From Hyparrhenia diplandra (taxonomy: Eukaryota; Streptophyta; Magnoliopsida; Poales; Poaceae), in NCBI GenBank assembly GCA_015847255.1, contig JADLZK010010861.1:1-64000 (forward strand): 64,000 bases of DNA, in the 5' to 3' direction. Numbering within the stretch: the first letter of the stretch is position 1; the number at the start of each line of letters is the position of its first letter. A program made the translations under genes and the position numbers. The notes below the pieces were generated by a model. It was not told where the DNA came from. It saw only the letters and a list, made by a program, of their open reading frames with translations, and ran no database searches. This document shows, piece after piece, positions 37,374 to 48,492 of this stretch.

Positions 37374-39854
37374 TTAATTCACCCCATAGATCCACTTCTC
37401 ATTGCTGGTATAAGAGACCAGCTCCTTGGGTTCAAACCATAAAGCGATCTCATCCTTTGCTGTCTCCGGGCCATCACTTCCATGAATGATGTTCCTGGTG
37501 TTCACAACAAGTGGTGGCATTTGAGTCCAAAGGAATCCTAACTTGTAATAAGCTTGCATGATGCTATCAAAGAAATGCAAAACTAAAGTTGAAAAGAAAA
37601 TGAAAGCATACCTTCCAACAACAACGGCAAGATCGCCCCTGATGGTTCCTGGCTCAGATTTCTGTGGGTCTGTAGCACCAATTAGCTTCCTCCCATACTT
37701 GATGACACCCTCTCCTTCCCAAACCTAAAGAAATTGTACCACCAGCTTATGCACGATTCACCTTTTGTCCATGTATGCACAATTTCTGTAGGGAAATGGC
37801 GGATGTTCTTACCATTGCAAGTACAGGGCCAGAGCTGAGAAAGTCACACAATCCGTTGAAGAAAGGCCTTTCCTTGAGATCATGGTAGTGCTTCTCAGCA
37901 AATTCTTTGGATGGAACAATCAGCTTGATTGCGACAAGCTTGTAGCCTTTTCTCTCAAATCGGTTCACAATCTCAGAAATCTGAAGGAAGTTTTTTTGGG
38001 GGGTAAAAGAGAGAAATCAGTCCTGTTGACGCCATTGCAAATGTACAGGGACAAGAACAAACAGAGCAAATGTGCGATGGGATGAATAACCGAAATGGTT
38101 CAGATGTCAGCCTATACATAACTAATTAACTAGACTAGATGTGTACCATATAACGATGAACAATATTTTGTTTGGTGTGTAAAACAAGGCTTTGTATATA
38201 GAACCCACTATTGATACCAGTGAAATCAGGAGAAAGACCCAGCCCTTCAAGAACAGGACAAGCTAAATAGATAGGACAGATTTCTCCTAATATAATATGT
38301 ATGCAGGCTTTTTTGTCCTATGTATCCACATGGTTTGCAGCATAAATTAGTTGCTAATGAGGATCTCAAGGTAGAACATGTGGCAAGATCAGACACCAAA
38401 AGAATAGAATATCAGCGTGCATAGTATACTGCAGGTGTAGGGTGCTGAGATCAGCAATGTGTTGATTTACATATAAACTGCATGGCCTAGAATATCAGCA
38501 TGCATAGGATTCTGCAGGTGTAGGGTGTTGAGAGCAGCAGTGTATTGATTTACATATTTACTGTATGGCCAAGAACAGAACGAAAAAAACACAAGGCCTC
38601 AAAATTGAAAAAAAGAAGAAAAGAAAGTGTGTACCCAGTACCTAACCTATTGTGGCAGCATACATGATAACCTAGTGGCTAGTATTATATGAAAAGCAGT
38701 ACGAAGCTAGTAGGTTACTAAGATCCAGAATTGCATCTCAAGAAATTATACAGATCATAATTACTATATGGCCAAGAACAGGACAGGACAGAGCACAAGG
38801 CCTCAAAAGTTGTAAAGAAAGAAAAAGAAAATCCAATTGTGGCAACATACATGCATACTGGTTATTAGGATCCTGATGAATTGCATCTGAAGAAAGAAAG
38901 TATGGTGTTGTGACAGTACTGACCAGGCCTCTTTGGACACCGTCGGGCTTGATGGCGATGAAGGTGCGCTCCATCTGGAACCACAGCAGAGGAGTGTTAC
39001 TGAGCTTGAGAAAAGGGGACAAAAAACTTAAGGAGATCACATGGCATTACTTCCTCCACGTTCATGTTAACTGAAGATGTAAAAGTGTTGCATTCTTCTG
39101 TGATTAGGATGACAAAATTAGATGGGAGCCCACTCAACTCAATCAGTTGAGTTGGCCTACCCCCGCTACCTGACAGATAGGCAGCACAGCATGGTGACTG
39201 GTGAAGCAGTGATTTGAGAGAGAAAATTATTCGGGTAGTATTGGGCCACAGCACACCACAGCACACGGATCTGGCAGAATTTGGAAAAACAGAAGAGACG
39301 AGAATGAGGGTAGGGTAGCTACCTCTGCTGCATGAGCCTCCTGGTCCTGGAGCATGTAAACTGCATGGGGAGAGGAGAGGACAGAGAGGGGGTCAACAAG
39401 CATATGGGATGAGAGCGATTAGTGGGGATCGACAGTCAGGAAGTGACCTGCAGCCGGGAGTGCGGCGGCGATGGCTCCCCATCCGGACACAGCGTGGTGG
39501 GATCCCCCTGGTGGTAGGAGTAGGCGGTGGGGAGGGCCTTCCTGCCGAAGTTGGTGAGCGTGGCGAGCGCGGCGGTGCGGCCCTCTGCATCATGACATCA
39601 AAGACGGATTTTTTTACTAGTTACTAGTTAAAAATGAACCTTTGAACAATGAATCAATCGATCAGCAAGGGCATGATTTGGATTGGGATTAGACTGCATG
39701 GCATTCCACAGGGATTGGATCCAATCCAATAAATCCAAGAGCTGACCCAAGAGTACATACCGGCGGCGAGGACGGCTGCGGCTGCGGAGCGCTGAGAAGC
39801 GGAGAGGACGAGGGACCTGGCGGCCTGGAAGAGTTTCTTGGAGGCGGCGCTCAT
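37374..39854 (-). CDS. NDPK: Nucleoside diphosphate kinase, organelle-type, seven exons
   Basis: Transfers the gamma-phosphate between nucleoside triphosphates and diphosphates through a phosphohistidine. Exons (5' to 3' on minus): 39761-39854, 39448-39584, 39323-39360, 38924-38974, 37813-37980, 37612-37724, 37374-37494. The product is about 238 residues. The first 85 or so residues form an Arg/Ser/Ala-rich presequence (MSAASKKLFQAARSL) plus a segment ending YMLQDQEAHAAE, as in plant NDPK3-type mitochondrial intermembrane or plastid proteins. The kinase core follows: MERTFIAIKPDGVQRGL, NRFERKGYKLVAIK, HYHDLKERPFFNGL, GPVLAMVWEG, then NIIHGSD with the catalytic His, and C-terminal WIYGVN. One frame break: a base is missing in the G-run of exon 2 at about 39509-39513, before SGWGAIAAALPAA. 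The core exons are clean, so the gene is very probably functional. Intron 4 is long and repetitive. Confidence 0.93.
38405..38905. repeat. Nested tandem duplications inside NDPK intron 4
   Basis: AGAATATCAGCGTGCATAG to TACATATAAACTGCATGGCC (about 38407-38490) is followed by a similar copy (38489-38575). A second pair shares TATGGCCAAGAACAG, CACAAGGCCTCAAAA and CTGGTTATTAGGATCC/GGTTACTAAGATCC (about 38562-38740 and 38764-38900). No coding sense. Confidence 0.7.
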
Positions 39855-40555
39855 GGTGGTGGATTTGGCGAGGAGGCTAGGGTTGGTTCCTCTGGTCTGG
39901 ACTGGAGGGAGAGGAAGGATGGCGATGGATATGCCTGCCGGTGCGCTGCGCTCGCCCACTTGTCACTCCCAACTGTAGTATTAATTAGGGAAGGGGATTC
40001 CATGGCGTGGCCACACGACACGTTAGACTGTCCGCACTGCTTCTCTGTAAAGGCCCCGGTACGAGCCACATCGGCGTTTACAGAGAAAAAAAAGCTCTGC
40101 AGCGGCATGCGCTACACAGCAACGTGGCACACGGGAGCGATGGTACCCCGCTATATTTGGCGACTGCGCGGCTGTCCTTTGCCGGAGCAGCTGTCGGGCG
40201 GTGTGAGAGGGAGGTGAGAGAGAGGAGTGCATGCAACCGCGGGTCCCATTAGTTCAAATAGCTAAAAAATGTCATAATTCACAAACTAAAAAGCCAAATT
40301 AAATTCTGATTACACCATTGAATTCGTTTCAATTAATTCTTCAAAACTAGAACTCACATGGATATATTTAGATGAAATTATAAGTGGACCCCACTAATGG
40401 TAGTTAGTATAATAGCGAGATATAAAAAGTGATGGATGCGGGGAGAGAGTCTTTGTAAAGGAGAGAATCTTGATGATTTGGGATGTTTAGAGGGAAGAAA
40501 ATAGAGAAACATGAGTGCGGATAGTCTTGGGCTGCCGAGCACGCGATGCGATGCC
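39855..40555. other. NDPK upstream region
   Basis: Promoter and 5' leader of the NDP kinase gene, then AT-rich DNA. No clear TATA box at the usual distance, though AAATATAGC on the minus strand near 40150 is possible. No gene on the plus strand before the non-LTR element. Confidence 0.35.
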
Positions 40556-40569
40556 AAATTGCCCCAAAA

Positions 40570-42244
40570 CCAGTTAGGGCCCCGAGCGCCGCTCCCCGTG
40601 GGCGACTTCGGGCGCCCGCCGCCCCGCCCAAGCTCTCCTCCCGCCCAGGCTCCTCCTCCGGCCGTTGCCGTCGCCGCCTTGCTCGTCGCGGCGGCGGCGG
40701 CGACGGCCTGCCCTCAAGGGGCCGGCGCGCGCCGCCCTCTCCACCTCCGATCTCCTCCACCTCCTCCACCCCCTCCATCTCGGTCCCTTCGGGAGCTTGC
40801 CGGGGGGATGGCCGTGCCCTCCCGGCCGGATGGTCCCCGGGCGGCGCTCCCACCCCGCCCCCTTCCCGGCGTTCGTGGACCCGGCGATTTCTTCGCCGAC
40901 GCGCGTGGGGGCCTAGCGGGCTCGGTGGTGGCCGGCCCCGCTTGGCCCTTCGCCGGCGACCCCGCTACCCGCGTCGGGGCTGGCGGCGGCGCTCTCCTCC
41001 TCGGGCTTCGGATCCGCGGGCGGCTGCCGGATCTCGACGCCCGGGGCTCCGACACGTGGGTCGCTCCTCTTCTCCGGCGCGCCGGTGGACTGCGGGACGG
41101 CCCCCGGGGGTCGGTCCCCGCGGCTGCGCCAAGCCTTTGGGGCCTGCGGCATGCGATCATGGGGACCGGTGGTGCGGCTCCCCGGTGGAATGGGCGCTTC
41201 GGCCGGCCTCGGCGGGCGGGCGACGGTGATGCCGGGCGCCATACACCTCCCTGGGGGGCGTCGTCATTATTCCACCTGCTGCGGCACCGCGGAGGCTGTC
41301 GGCCCAACCCTTCTTCCTAACGCTCGTCGGCGACGGTGGTGGCGCCGCCGTGGTGGTGGGGCCGAGGTGATGCGGTCGTGCTTCGGTGGCTTCATGGTGA
41401 TGCTTCAAGCATGCCGGCTCACCTCACCGGCGTCGGCCTTGGAAGTTGGGTTTCTTGCAGGTTGGGGTCGAAGGACCTCTGGTGCTCTCTATTGCGTTGT
41501 CGGTGTTTGCGGACGTCGATCTCCTTTCTGAAGGCAACGCATGAGCTCTCCTGCGGACTACCCCTTTGGTTGGTTTGCTCGCCGTGCTCTTCTTGCGCGC
41601 TTTTTGAGCTTCGACTTTCTCCTCACCTAGGTATGTCTAGTTGGTGTTTGTTGTAGCCGTAGTCAAGGTCGCCGGTCGTTGGTTCGGGCGGATGCTTTGC
41701 CGCCGGTATATTGTATGAGCTTGCGCTTCTGTATCTGGCGGATGCTTTGCCGCCATTGTGGTCGTCGTCTTTCCGGCAGATGCTTTGCTGCCGAGGTTGG
41801 TCTGGACGGATGCTTTGCCGTTGGATTGTTAGTGGATGCTTTGCGGCTGCGAGGTCGTGTTTTCGGGCGGATGCTTTGCCGTCGTGGTGTTCCAAAGTGG
41901 ATGCTTTGCCACCCGAGGTTCTCGGCGGGTGCTTCGCCGTCAAGGAGGTTACGGTAGATGCTTTGCCACCGAGGTCGCGGTCTTTCCGGCAGATGCTTTG
42001 CTGCCGAGGTGTCTCATCTACGGCTTTGATCACCATTAGCTACCTAGGTGTCGAGTTATCCTTTGTATAGGCGCAACTTGCTGGGGTTGTTAGATGGAGG
42101 GTTCCCCGCCCCTCGCTTTTCTTGCTTTTCGTTTTTGTTGGTGTTTTCGCCTGTGATGTCTTCTCGGCATCAGGGTTTGTTGTATTTGGATTTGGTTTTC
42201 CTCCTCTTAATGAAATACGGGTGAACGGCCCGATCGCGAAAAAA
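40570..42244 (+). mobile_element. Complete non-coding non-LTR retroelement with poly(A) tail
   Basis: A 14-bp direct repeat AAATTGCCCCAAAA flanks the element (40556-40569 and 42245-42258; 11 bp if the shared A's belong to the tail). The 3' end reads CTTAATGAAATACGGGTGAA then CGGCCCGATCGCG and an A-run, as in grass LINE tails. The 5' two-thirds is very GC-rich. The longest open frame from 40511 starts before the element and shows no gag, endonuclease or reverse-transcriptase motif. It is therefore a non-autonomous element mobilised in trans, longer than usual tRNA-derived SINEs (no A/B box seen). Its 3' part carries the ATGCTTTG dyad array. The clean duplication suggests recent insertion. Confidence 0.8.
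41687..42006 (+). repeat. Array of ten dyads with constant centre ATGCTTTG
   Basis: Ten copies of ATGCTTTG (one GTGCTTCG), 26-50 bp apart, each between short inverted arms. Arms left/right: 1 GGCGG/CCGCC (41687); 2 TGGCGG/CCGCCA (41736); 3 CGGCAG/CTGCCG (41774); 4 GACGG/CCGTT (41805); 5 GTGG/CGGC, unpaired (41832); 6 GGCGG/CCGTC, one G-U (41866); 7 GTGG/CCAC (41897); 8 GGCGG/CCGTC (41924); 9 CGGTAG/CCACCG, one mismatch (41952); 10 CGGCAG/CTGCCG (41987). Nine of ten can form a 4-6 bp stem with an 8-nt loop. Arm changes are compensated (GGCGG-CCGCC, GGCAG-CTGCC, GTGG-CCAC, ACGG-CCGT). The flanking spacer is variable, except that units 3 and 10 share neighbours. Confidence 0.9.
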
Positions 42245-42258
42245 AAATTGCCCCAAAA

Positions 42259-43609
42259 TTGGCATTGCCACCCTTGCCGCCCTCGTGCTCCATCAGAGTC
42301 ACAATCAAAAGGAAATTCCTTCCCTCCCGAGTGCCTAGTCCCACTCCCCCACCACTGGAAGGCGTCGGTGCGAGGGCGACATGGTCATTCTCAGTTCCAC
42401 ACATCAGTGATCAGCCATGTTGCTCGTTTTTAAAAAAAACGCAAAACCGTTGGACTAGATCGGATCGGCTCTCTCTTCCAACGCAGTCAGAGGGAGCCGC
42501 ATTGTACGCCGGCGGACAGCTTCCTTCTCGCATCGATCTCAATCTCATTTGCCTCCGGTGCACGGTTTCGCATGTCGCCTTGCTTTCTTGTCTAGCACAC
42601 TCCAACAAACAACACAAATGAAGTACGTACAAAGCAAGCAAAGCAAACGAATCCAACAACACGCATGTCGCCTTGCTTGCTTGCTTGTCATCTCCGAACA
42701 TGGTGTCAAGGCCAATTGGAGAAATCTCGACCATCATGAATATCAGGCCTCCCGGTAGCCTCAAAGGGGCAAAGAAGCTCACGGAGCTAGTGCATAGCGG
42801 CCATCAACTCCTTCATCTCTAAACTCTCTTTTTTTTGTCATGTCCCTATACAAGTTACTCCGTATCTATTCTATTGGACCTTAGAAGTGTAGAAGGCACT
42901 TTTCAGCTCAAGACATTTTTTACACCCCGATAATATTGGTGTCCCGGATGATGGATGATCCACCGCTCCTCTACGTTGCGGCAATGACCCCGGTCATCAT
43001 TGCCACCCTCGTTCGAGGACAAATTTGATAGGCTTGAAATCCATCATGTCTCATGAAGCAATAATGGCTATTGACGCTCTACCCAAAAATTGTATCGTCC
43101 AAGTAGACACTCCTAATGATCTTCCTTAACTCACTCCACAAGCCTTATGTCCGATTAGAGGATGACTCCTCCCCAAAGCTTCCTATCACTCCAGTGTTGA
43201 CGGGTCGGTGTGATAACCAACTTCGGCCAGGGGGCCAAAGACTCTGAGTCTCCAACACTTGACCTCATAGGCCATGACTAGGCATGATGATGACCTACTC
43301 CAATTGGACTCGACCACACTTCGACTACCTCTTCCAAGACAACCACCCACCAACGACGGAGCCACCCATGGGGCGAGGTGGGGTGGCTACCCCAGCTACC
43401 GGCGTCGTAGCATCAGACTCCGAACCCCCTTTTTAGTGTTCTTCTCTGACTCTGGTTGATCTTCGGCGTCCAGTGACCACTCAAGGGACATAGCCACATA
43501 CAGAGCGGCGTTGGCGATGAAGGGCTCTGGTTCCTTTTTGTTGGGATGTTTTTGGTAAGATAGGTTGTATAGTTATGTACTTTAGCCCACCAAGGCCCAA
43601 ATTTACTGC
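42259..43609. other. Intergenic
   Basis: No supported gene. Short open frames carry no domain. A small direct repeat (CATGTCGCCTTGCTT at 42571 and 42664) is visible. Worn retroelement sequence is possible at 42960-43400. Confidence 0.35.
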
Positions 43610-43617
43610 CTAATTCC

Positions 43618-44302
43618 TCACCCTGGGCATAAAACCCGCTACCCATTACCCGAACCCAAAAAACCCAGACCGAACCCAAAAAACCCGAACCCGCAATTTT
43701 TTTGGGTAGTTCGGGTAGCGAATCATAAAACCCGAAGTTTTTGTGGGTAATTCGGGTTGAGAGTTCCGGTACCCGAAAACCCGAACCCGCATGTGACACA
43801 AGTATAATTTGGGGAAAGTGAACCTGCTGCCATCACTTTATCATTGTTTTGTTTGAACTTTTGTTCTTGTCTCATTGTCTGATGTGTTTGACAAGAGCGC
43901 ATCGCACTTGGCGCTTGGCAACTTGGTATTGCCATGGGTGAAGTGAAGGTCCGTCCGTGTGTCCTGTATGATAACATCAATTTTATTTGTGAATATGTCG
44001 TTTGAACTTGCAACTAAATTATGGTGATTAAGTATCCTGGACAATGATCGAATGCCTCAAATTTAATTATTTATTTTTCGGTTATAATTCTATGGCAAAT
44101 TATATGATGTTTGAGGGTTTGCTGTGATTCTATATATTTCGGGTAGAATGGGTTTGAACGAACCCGAACGAATTTGCGGGTACCGGGGTTGCGTGTAATG
44201 AATTTTTGGGGCTGATTTCGGTAATGTGATTCCATTACCGAACTTTTTAAAACCCGAATTACCCGACCCGATCGGATCGGGTAACCCGAACGCCGAGGGT
44301 GA
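43618..44302. mobile_element. Non-autonomous hAT-like element
   Basis: The 8-bp duplication CTAATTCC flanks it (43610-43617 and 44303-44310). Ends TCACCCTGGGC and GCCGAGGGTGA form an 11-bp inverted repeat with one mismatch. Subterminal regions (43630-43795 and 44138-44292) are packed with ACCCGAA and its inverse TTCGGGT, at least 15 copies in both orientations, the arrangement hAT transposases bind. No transposase frame is present in 685 bp. Confidence 0.85.
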
Positions 44303-44310
44303 CTAATTCC

Positions 44311-44956
44311 CCATTACTCCCAATCTTACCGTCTTACGCGACGGCGTCGACATCGAGCATTCAAGCGGCGTCGCATCCGCACCACGCGGCGCCTGCGCCC
44401 TACTTCTACCCGGCCGCCGGCCGCCGCTGAGCAGGTTGCTCACTGGCCTGTGGCCGCTGGAGGAAAGGAGCAGGAGGTCGTGCCAGGCACTGGGGCCAGT
44501 CATGGCCGCGACAGAGGAGCATGGGTCATTGTAGTGGTTCCGCCATGAATTTGTTTTAAAGTCGTTTCCTCCACGATTTGTGTGATTATAGTATGTGAAC
44601 ATAGTGCGTTGTTAATAAGATGCCTTCTTTGTTTATTTTCTCATTGAATTTCACCCCAGCTATAAATTTTCCCCTGCCGTCGTTGCTCCCCACACAAAAC
44701 AAGATTGACAATGCCTTTAAAGGTCCAAAGCCATTGTCATAGCTTTAGACCTTTGCTAAATTTATGGGCTATCCGCCGAGAGATTCCAAGCTTAAGCAAC
44801 TACTCTAGTTAGTATACACTTCCTTAATTCCAAACTGTAAGGTGTTTTGTCTTTTCTACGTACATAGCTTTTTGCTATGTATCTAGATACATAATATGTA
44901 CCTTGAAAAATCAGAACGACTCATACAATTTAAAATGGAACTCTGTAGGGGCGGCG
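44311..44956. other. Intergenic, 3' of the lyase gene
   Basis: No gene supported. An open frame at 44303-44602 overlaps the hAT target-site duplication and has no recognised domain. Confidence 0.35.
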
Positions 44957-47900
44957 TTAGCTATGTGGAAGTGGAAGGGCCTTCAAGGCGAATGTAGTCG
45001 TACATGACCCCGGCAAACTTGTAGGAGTCGTCTGGTTGATGTAGATGGTGTTGTCCCCTTGGTTGAGCAGGTGGCCCTTGACATCCATGTTCAGGCTCCA
45101 CTGCGTGCCGCGTATGCCGTGCCGCGCGATGGCGTTGTTGTCGCCCATCAGATTCAGGGCCGCACCATCTCCGGCGGTGCCGGTTCCGGCTACGGATCCA
45201 CCGCCGCTGTTCACTTGCACCTTGAGGTTGGACTTGTGAGAAGCTGCGAGGGCAATGCACAGCATGTAGGTGCCGTCTGCCACCACTGTGTCCAGATGGA
45301 AACGTATTTGCCATGTCGTTGGCACTATGCTCGTCGTCGTCGTCTCATTGTTGCCCACGACGACGCTTCTTGTGACATGAGCAAAAAACCAGTCCCTGGA
45401 GTAGTTGCTCCTGCCGACCGTGAAGACGAGGTCGCCATTTTGCACAGGGTAGAGGGCGGCGTACCTCTCCCACAGGCCGTACTGCCGGTACCTGTCCTTG
45501 GTGAGGAACAGCCTGCTGGCGTACTTGGGGTCGGCGTCGGGGACGTAGAACTCCGCCGCCGTCCGGTCCGGGACGCCGATCCCACAGCGTGGGGCCTGAT
45601 CTCGGAGGCTCGAACACCAGGTCACCGACGATGGTGGCATTTCTGGTTACAGTTACAGTTACAGGAGAGGCATGCATGTAGTCTCCAAGGATCCCGGGAA
45701 CCCATGCGTAGAGATTGTAGGTTCCTTCACGAACATTGGCGATGCTGAAGCTGCCGTCCGATGTGGCCCTCGTCCAGAACTGATACCCCTGCATGCATCG
45801 TCGTTGGATCGGAATGATGTTATCTTGAGATGACACAACACAACACAATTTTGTAGCAAAAATGTTGAGATGCATAATGTTCATACCTTGCTCTCTGTGG
45901 CCCAGGAACCAGGTTGGCCAGGTGAGGCGAGGCCGACATAGGCCATGGCAGCAGGCTGAGGCATCGCTGCTGCGTGCAGCTTGTCGTCGTCGTTGGAGTA
46001 GGAGCTGTCCCTGACCCAGAGCCTCCCTGTGACGGAACCTCTCTCGCCTGGCTTGGCAAAGTCCGGCGACCGGGGGAAGGTGTAGGGCCATCCGCTCACC
46101 TCTGCCTGCGCCTGCGCCTTGGCGTCTTCCCAGAGATGATTGTCGTCGTCGGCAGCTGAGTTGATGTAGATAAAGACGGGCCCCAGCACTTTCTTCCAGT
46201 ACTCGCCCTCCTCGAAATCGATAACCATGTCCTTGCCCACGTAATGCGGCCCTAGAAACACCTGCAGGCCGGCATTATATCATGCATGGTCACCACGCAC
46301 GCACCAACACCAGAACAGTCACGAGATGGAGATTTTTACCGAGAGGGAGGTAGGGCCGGTGTGGGAGGTGAGCTCCCTCTTGAGCGGTCCGCCGTTCTTG
46401 AACTCGTTGCTGGGAGTGATGACCCAGAAGCCGACACCGCTGGAATCGTCGATCCACCCGTGCACCGTGTTGTCCTTGTTGTCCATGGAGTACTGGTACT
46501 TGTCGTCCACCTCGCCTCTCAACTCCGGCTCCACGGGGTCCACCAGCAGGACGGCCTCCTTGTAGTCCAGCGCCACGCCGCGGGGTGGATCCCTGTCCGC
46601 CGCGCTCGGCATGTACCTCTGGATGTCGTCGGAGATGGCCATGTAACGGAACCGGTCCTCGTTGAGCTTCAAGGCGAGGCGAGCCACGGAGACGTTGAGA
46701 GGTGGACACCCGGGGATGCTCAAAGATGGCGTAGCAGTAGAACCCGGAGCTGCCACGCAGCATCACAAACCTCTTGTCTACGTTTAGCCGGAGGCTGTTT
46801 GGGGTGATGATGGATCGTATGAGGTCCTGAAAGAGAGCTCCACTTGCTCTTCATCTGAGGATACAACCTGGAACTCTGTACCATCCAACCTGTGTATCTT
46901 TCAATATATGTCATTCATCAAAACCCTTAATTATATTATTTTGTCGCTACTCTATATCTATAGTTAGCTGCGGTCATTAATCAGCAATAATTATTAATGA
47001 AAAATTGCAATGAGATACTATATTATAGTCTGCAAGCTAATTGCTAATCAATTAAAGAGTAGTAAAAAACGAGATTTGCAATAATCATGCATAGACGACT
47101 AAGAGAAAAGAAAATTGGAATCAAGTGCATGATGCAACAGCAGCAGGGCAGCAGACACTCACGTACATATCCATCATTCCTTTTGGTTGATTTGAGCCAG
47201 GGTAGTTCCAAACCACATCCCAGTACCTGCAAGAGATCATGAAAGGTTTTTGGTTACTTTGTCCTTTACAACAGTCTCATCCTGCTAAATCAACCATAAT
47301 ATAGTATAAGGATTAGAAAGGGAAATAATAGGGAATTCTTGGAGATGGTCTTATTAGTTTCATATATATACTGCCTTGAAGAAGCTAAGTATATCTTGCA
47401 TTGGCATGCCAAAACACAGGAATTGCATACATACCCTCCTGAGTTTGCTTGGGTGGCATTGTACTGCAGCAGGTTTTGATCGTCGCCGTTGACGCGGACG
47501 GCGGTGATTTGGCCCTGCGGCGTGGACAGGGACACCTGCACCATCCCATTGTCCACCACCACCTGCAACCATGTTTATTTTCTGTCAATGCAAATACTAA
47601 GGTTAGCTATTGTAATGGTTGATGAAGCAAGCGCAGGAAGTCTCTTGTTTTGGGCGACGATGAAGCAGGGGGGAACTGGCGCTGCAGCGGGGATTGCCTG
47701 CCGACTGTCCGTCACCCTGCCGCGGTGACAACCAGCAGCAAAGCGGCCGGCATCCATGATGGGCAACCCACTCGTCTGTCTGCTACTGCAGAGATCCTCG
47801 GCGAGCGTGCTCATCTGGTCTCATCGATCTCACCACCGCCGGCACCCACCACTGACCTCACCCAGACCCAACTCGCCCGCTCCTCACCAAAACATGCAGA

Positions 47901-48090
47901 GAATTAACGCAACGGAAAAGCGAGCGGACGGCCGCCGGAGAAGTGCCTTACAGACCTGGCAAGGATCAACATGTAACGTGACGCCCCCGGCTGCTTCCGG
48001 TGGCGGCGCGGCGGCGACGAGCAGCACCACCAGCATAGACGACGCCGCTCCGACGGCCAACTTGAGGCACGACCTAGGAACCGCGGCCAT
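44957..48090 (-). CDS. Rhamnogalacturonate lyase (PL4 family), six exons, frame breaks
   Basis: Secreted enzyme that cleaves the rhamnogalacturonan I backbone of pectin by beta-elimination, loosening cell walls. Exons (5' to 3' on minus): 47956-48090, 47435-47562, 47167-47226, 46340-46889, 45897-46261, 44957-45788; phases agree, about 690 residues, the normal plant length. A signal peptide (AASSMLVVLLVAAAPPP) is followed by VVVDNGMVQVSLSTPQGQI, YWDVVWNYPGS, MLRGSSGFYCYAIFEH, YMAISDDIQRYMP, EVDDKYQYSMDNKDN, GFWVITPSNEF (catalytic domain), then GYQFWTRATSDGSFSI and YNLYAWVPGILGDY (fnIII-like domain), then FYVPDADPKYASRLF and HGIRGTQWSLNM (CBM-like domain). Three indels break the frame: one base missing near 46836, a net 1- or 2-base change near 46713, and two bases missing at 45580/45581. 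Consensus error is the simplest explanation. It is otherwise a conserved gene. Confidence 0.9.
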
Positions 48091-48134
48091 GGTCGGCTCC
48101 ACGCTATACTTCCTAGTAGTAGCTAGCAGCTACT

Positions 48135-48148
48135 CTATATATATATGA
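48135..48148 (-). promoter_or_regulatory. TATA box of the lyase gene
   Basis: An ATATATATAGAG run on the minus strand lies about 45-58 bp upstream of the ATG at 48090, which would leave a very short 5' UTR. Confidence 0.5.
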
Positions 48149-48219
48149 CATGTGTATGAAGTTGGATACAACAAACAAAGGCCCATCTTTCTCTCTCTAT
48201 ATGTACTCTTTTTCTTCGG

Positions 48220-48492
48220 GAAATTAAAATTAATTTCTAGAATTGTTCTAAGTCAAACTACTTAAATTTTGGTTAAATTTATCTAGTACAAAAGACACGA
48301 CACTAATATTTATGACATCAGATTATTACCACTAGCAGGTACACTGTAAAATATATTTTTATATCTACTTTACCTTTAGTGTAATAAATGTTGTTATTTT
48401 CTTCTCTATAAAGTTGATCAAACTTTAGATATTTTGACTTAAGTTCATTCTAGAGATTGACTTATTTTGGGGCCAAGAGAGTAGTAATGATA
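48220..48492. mobile_element. Worn Stowaway-type MITE
   Basis: The left part (TTCTAGAATTGTTCTAAGTC) faces the right part (GACTTAAGTTCATTCTAGAG, then ACTTATTTTGGGG). It has the look of the longer grass Stowaway variants, but the ends are eroded. The rest of 48150-49109 has no gene. Confidence 0.4.

Noticed and set aside
40511..41320. 269-residue plus-strand open frame
   Set aside because: It starts before the left target duplication of the non-LTR element, has no retrotransposon motif and is mirrored by frames on both strands, so it is a GC-bias artefact.
41687..42006. CRISPR-like array
   Set aside because: Plant nuclear DNA; the repeated core is only 8 nt with variable arms, and spacers vary in length. 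It is a hairpin/dyad array, not a CRISPR.
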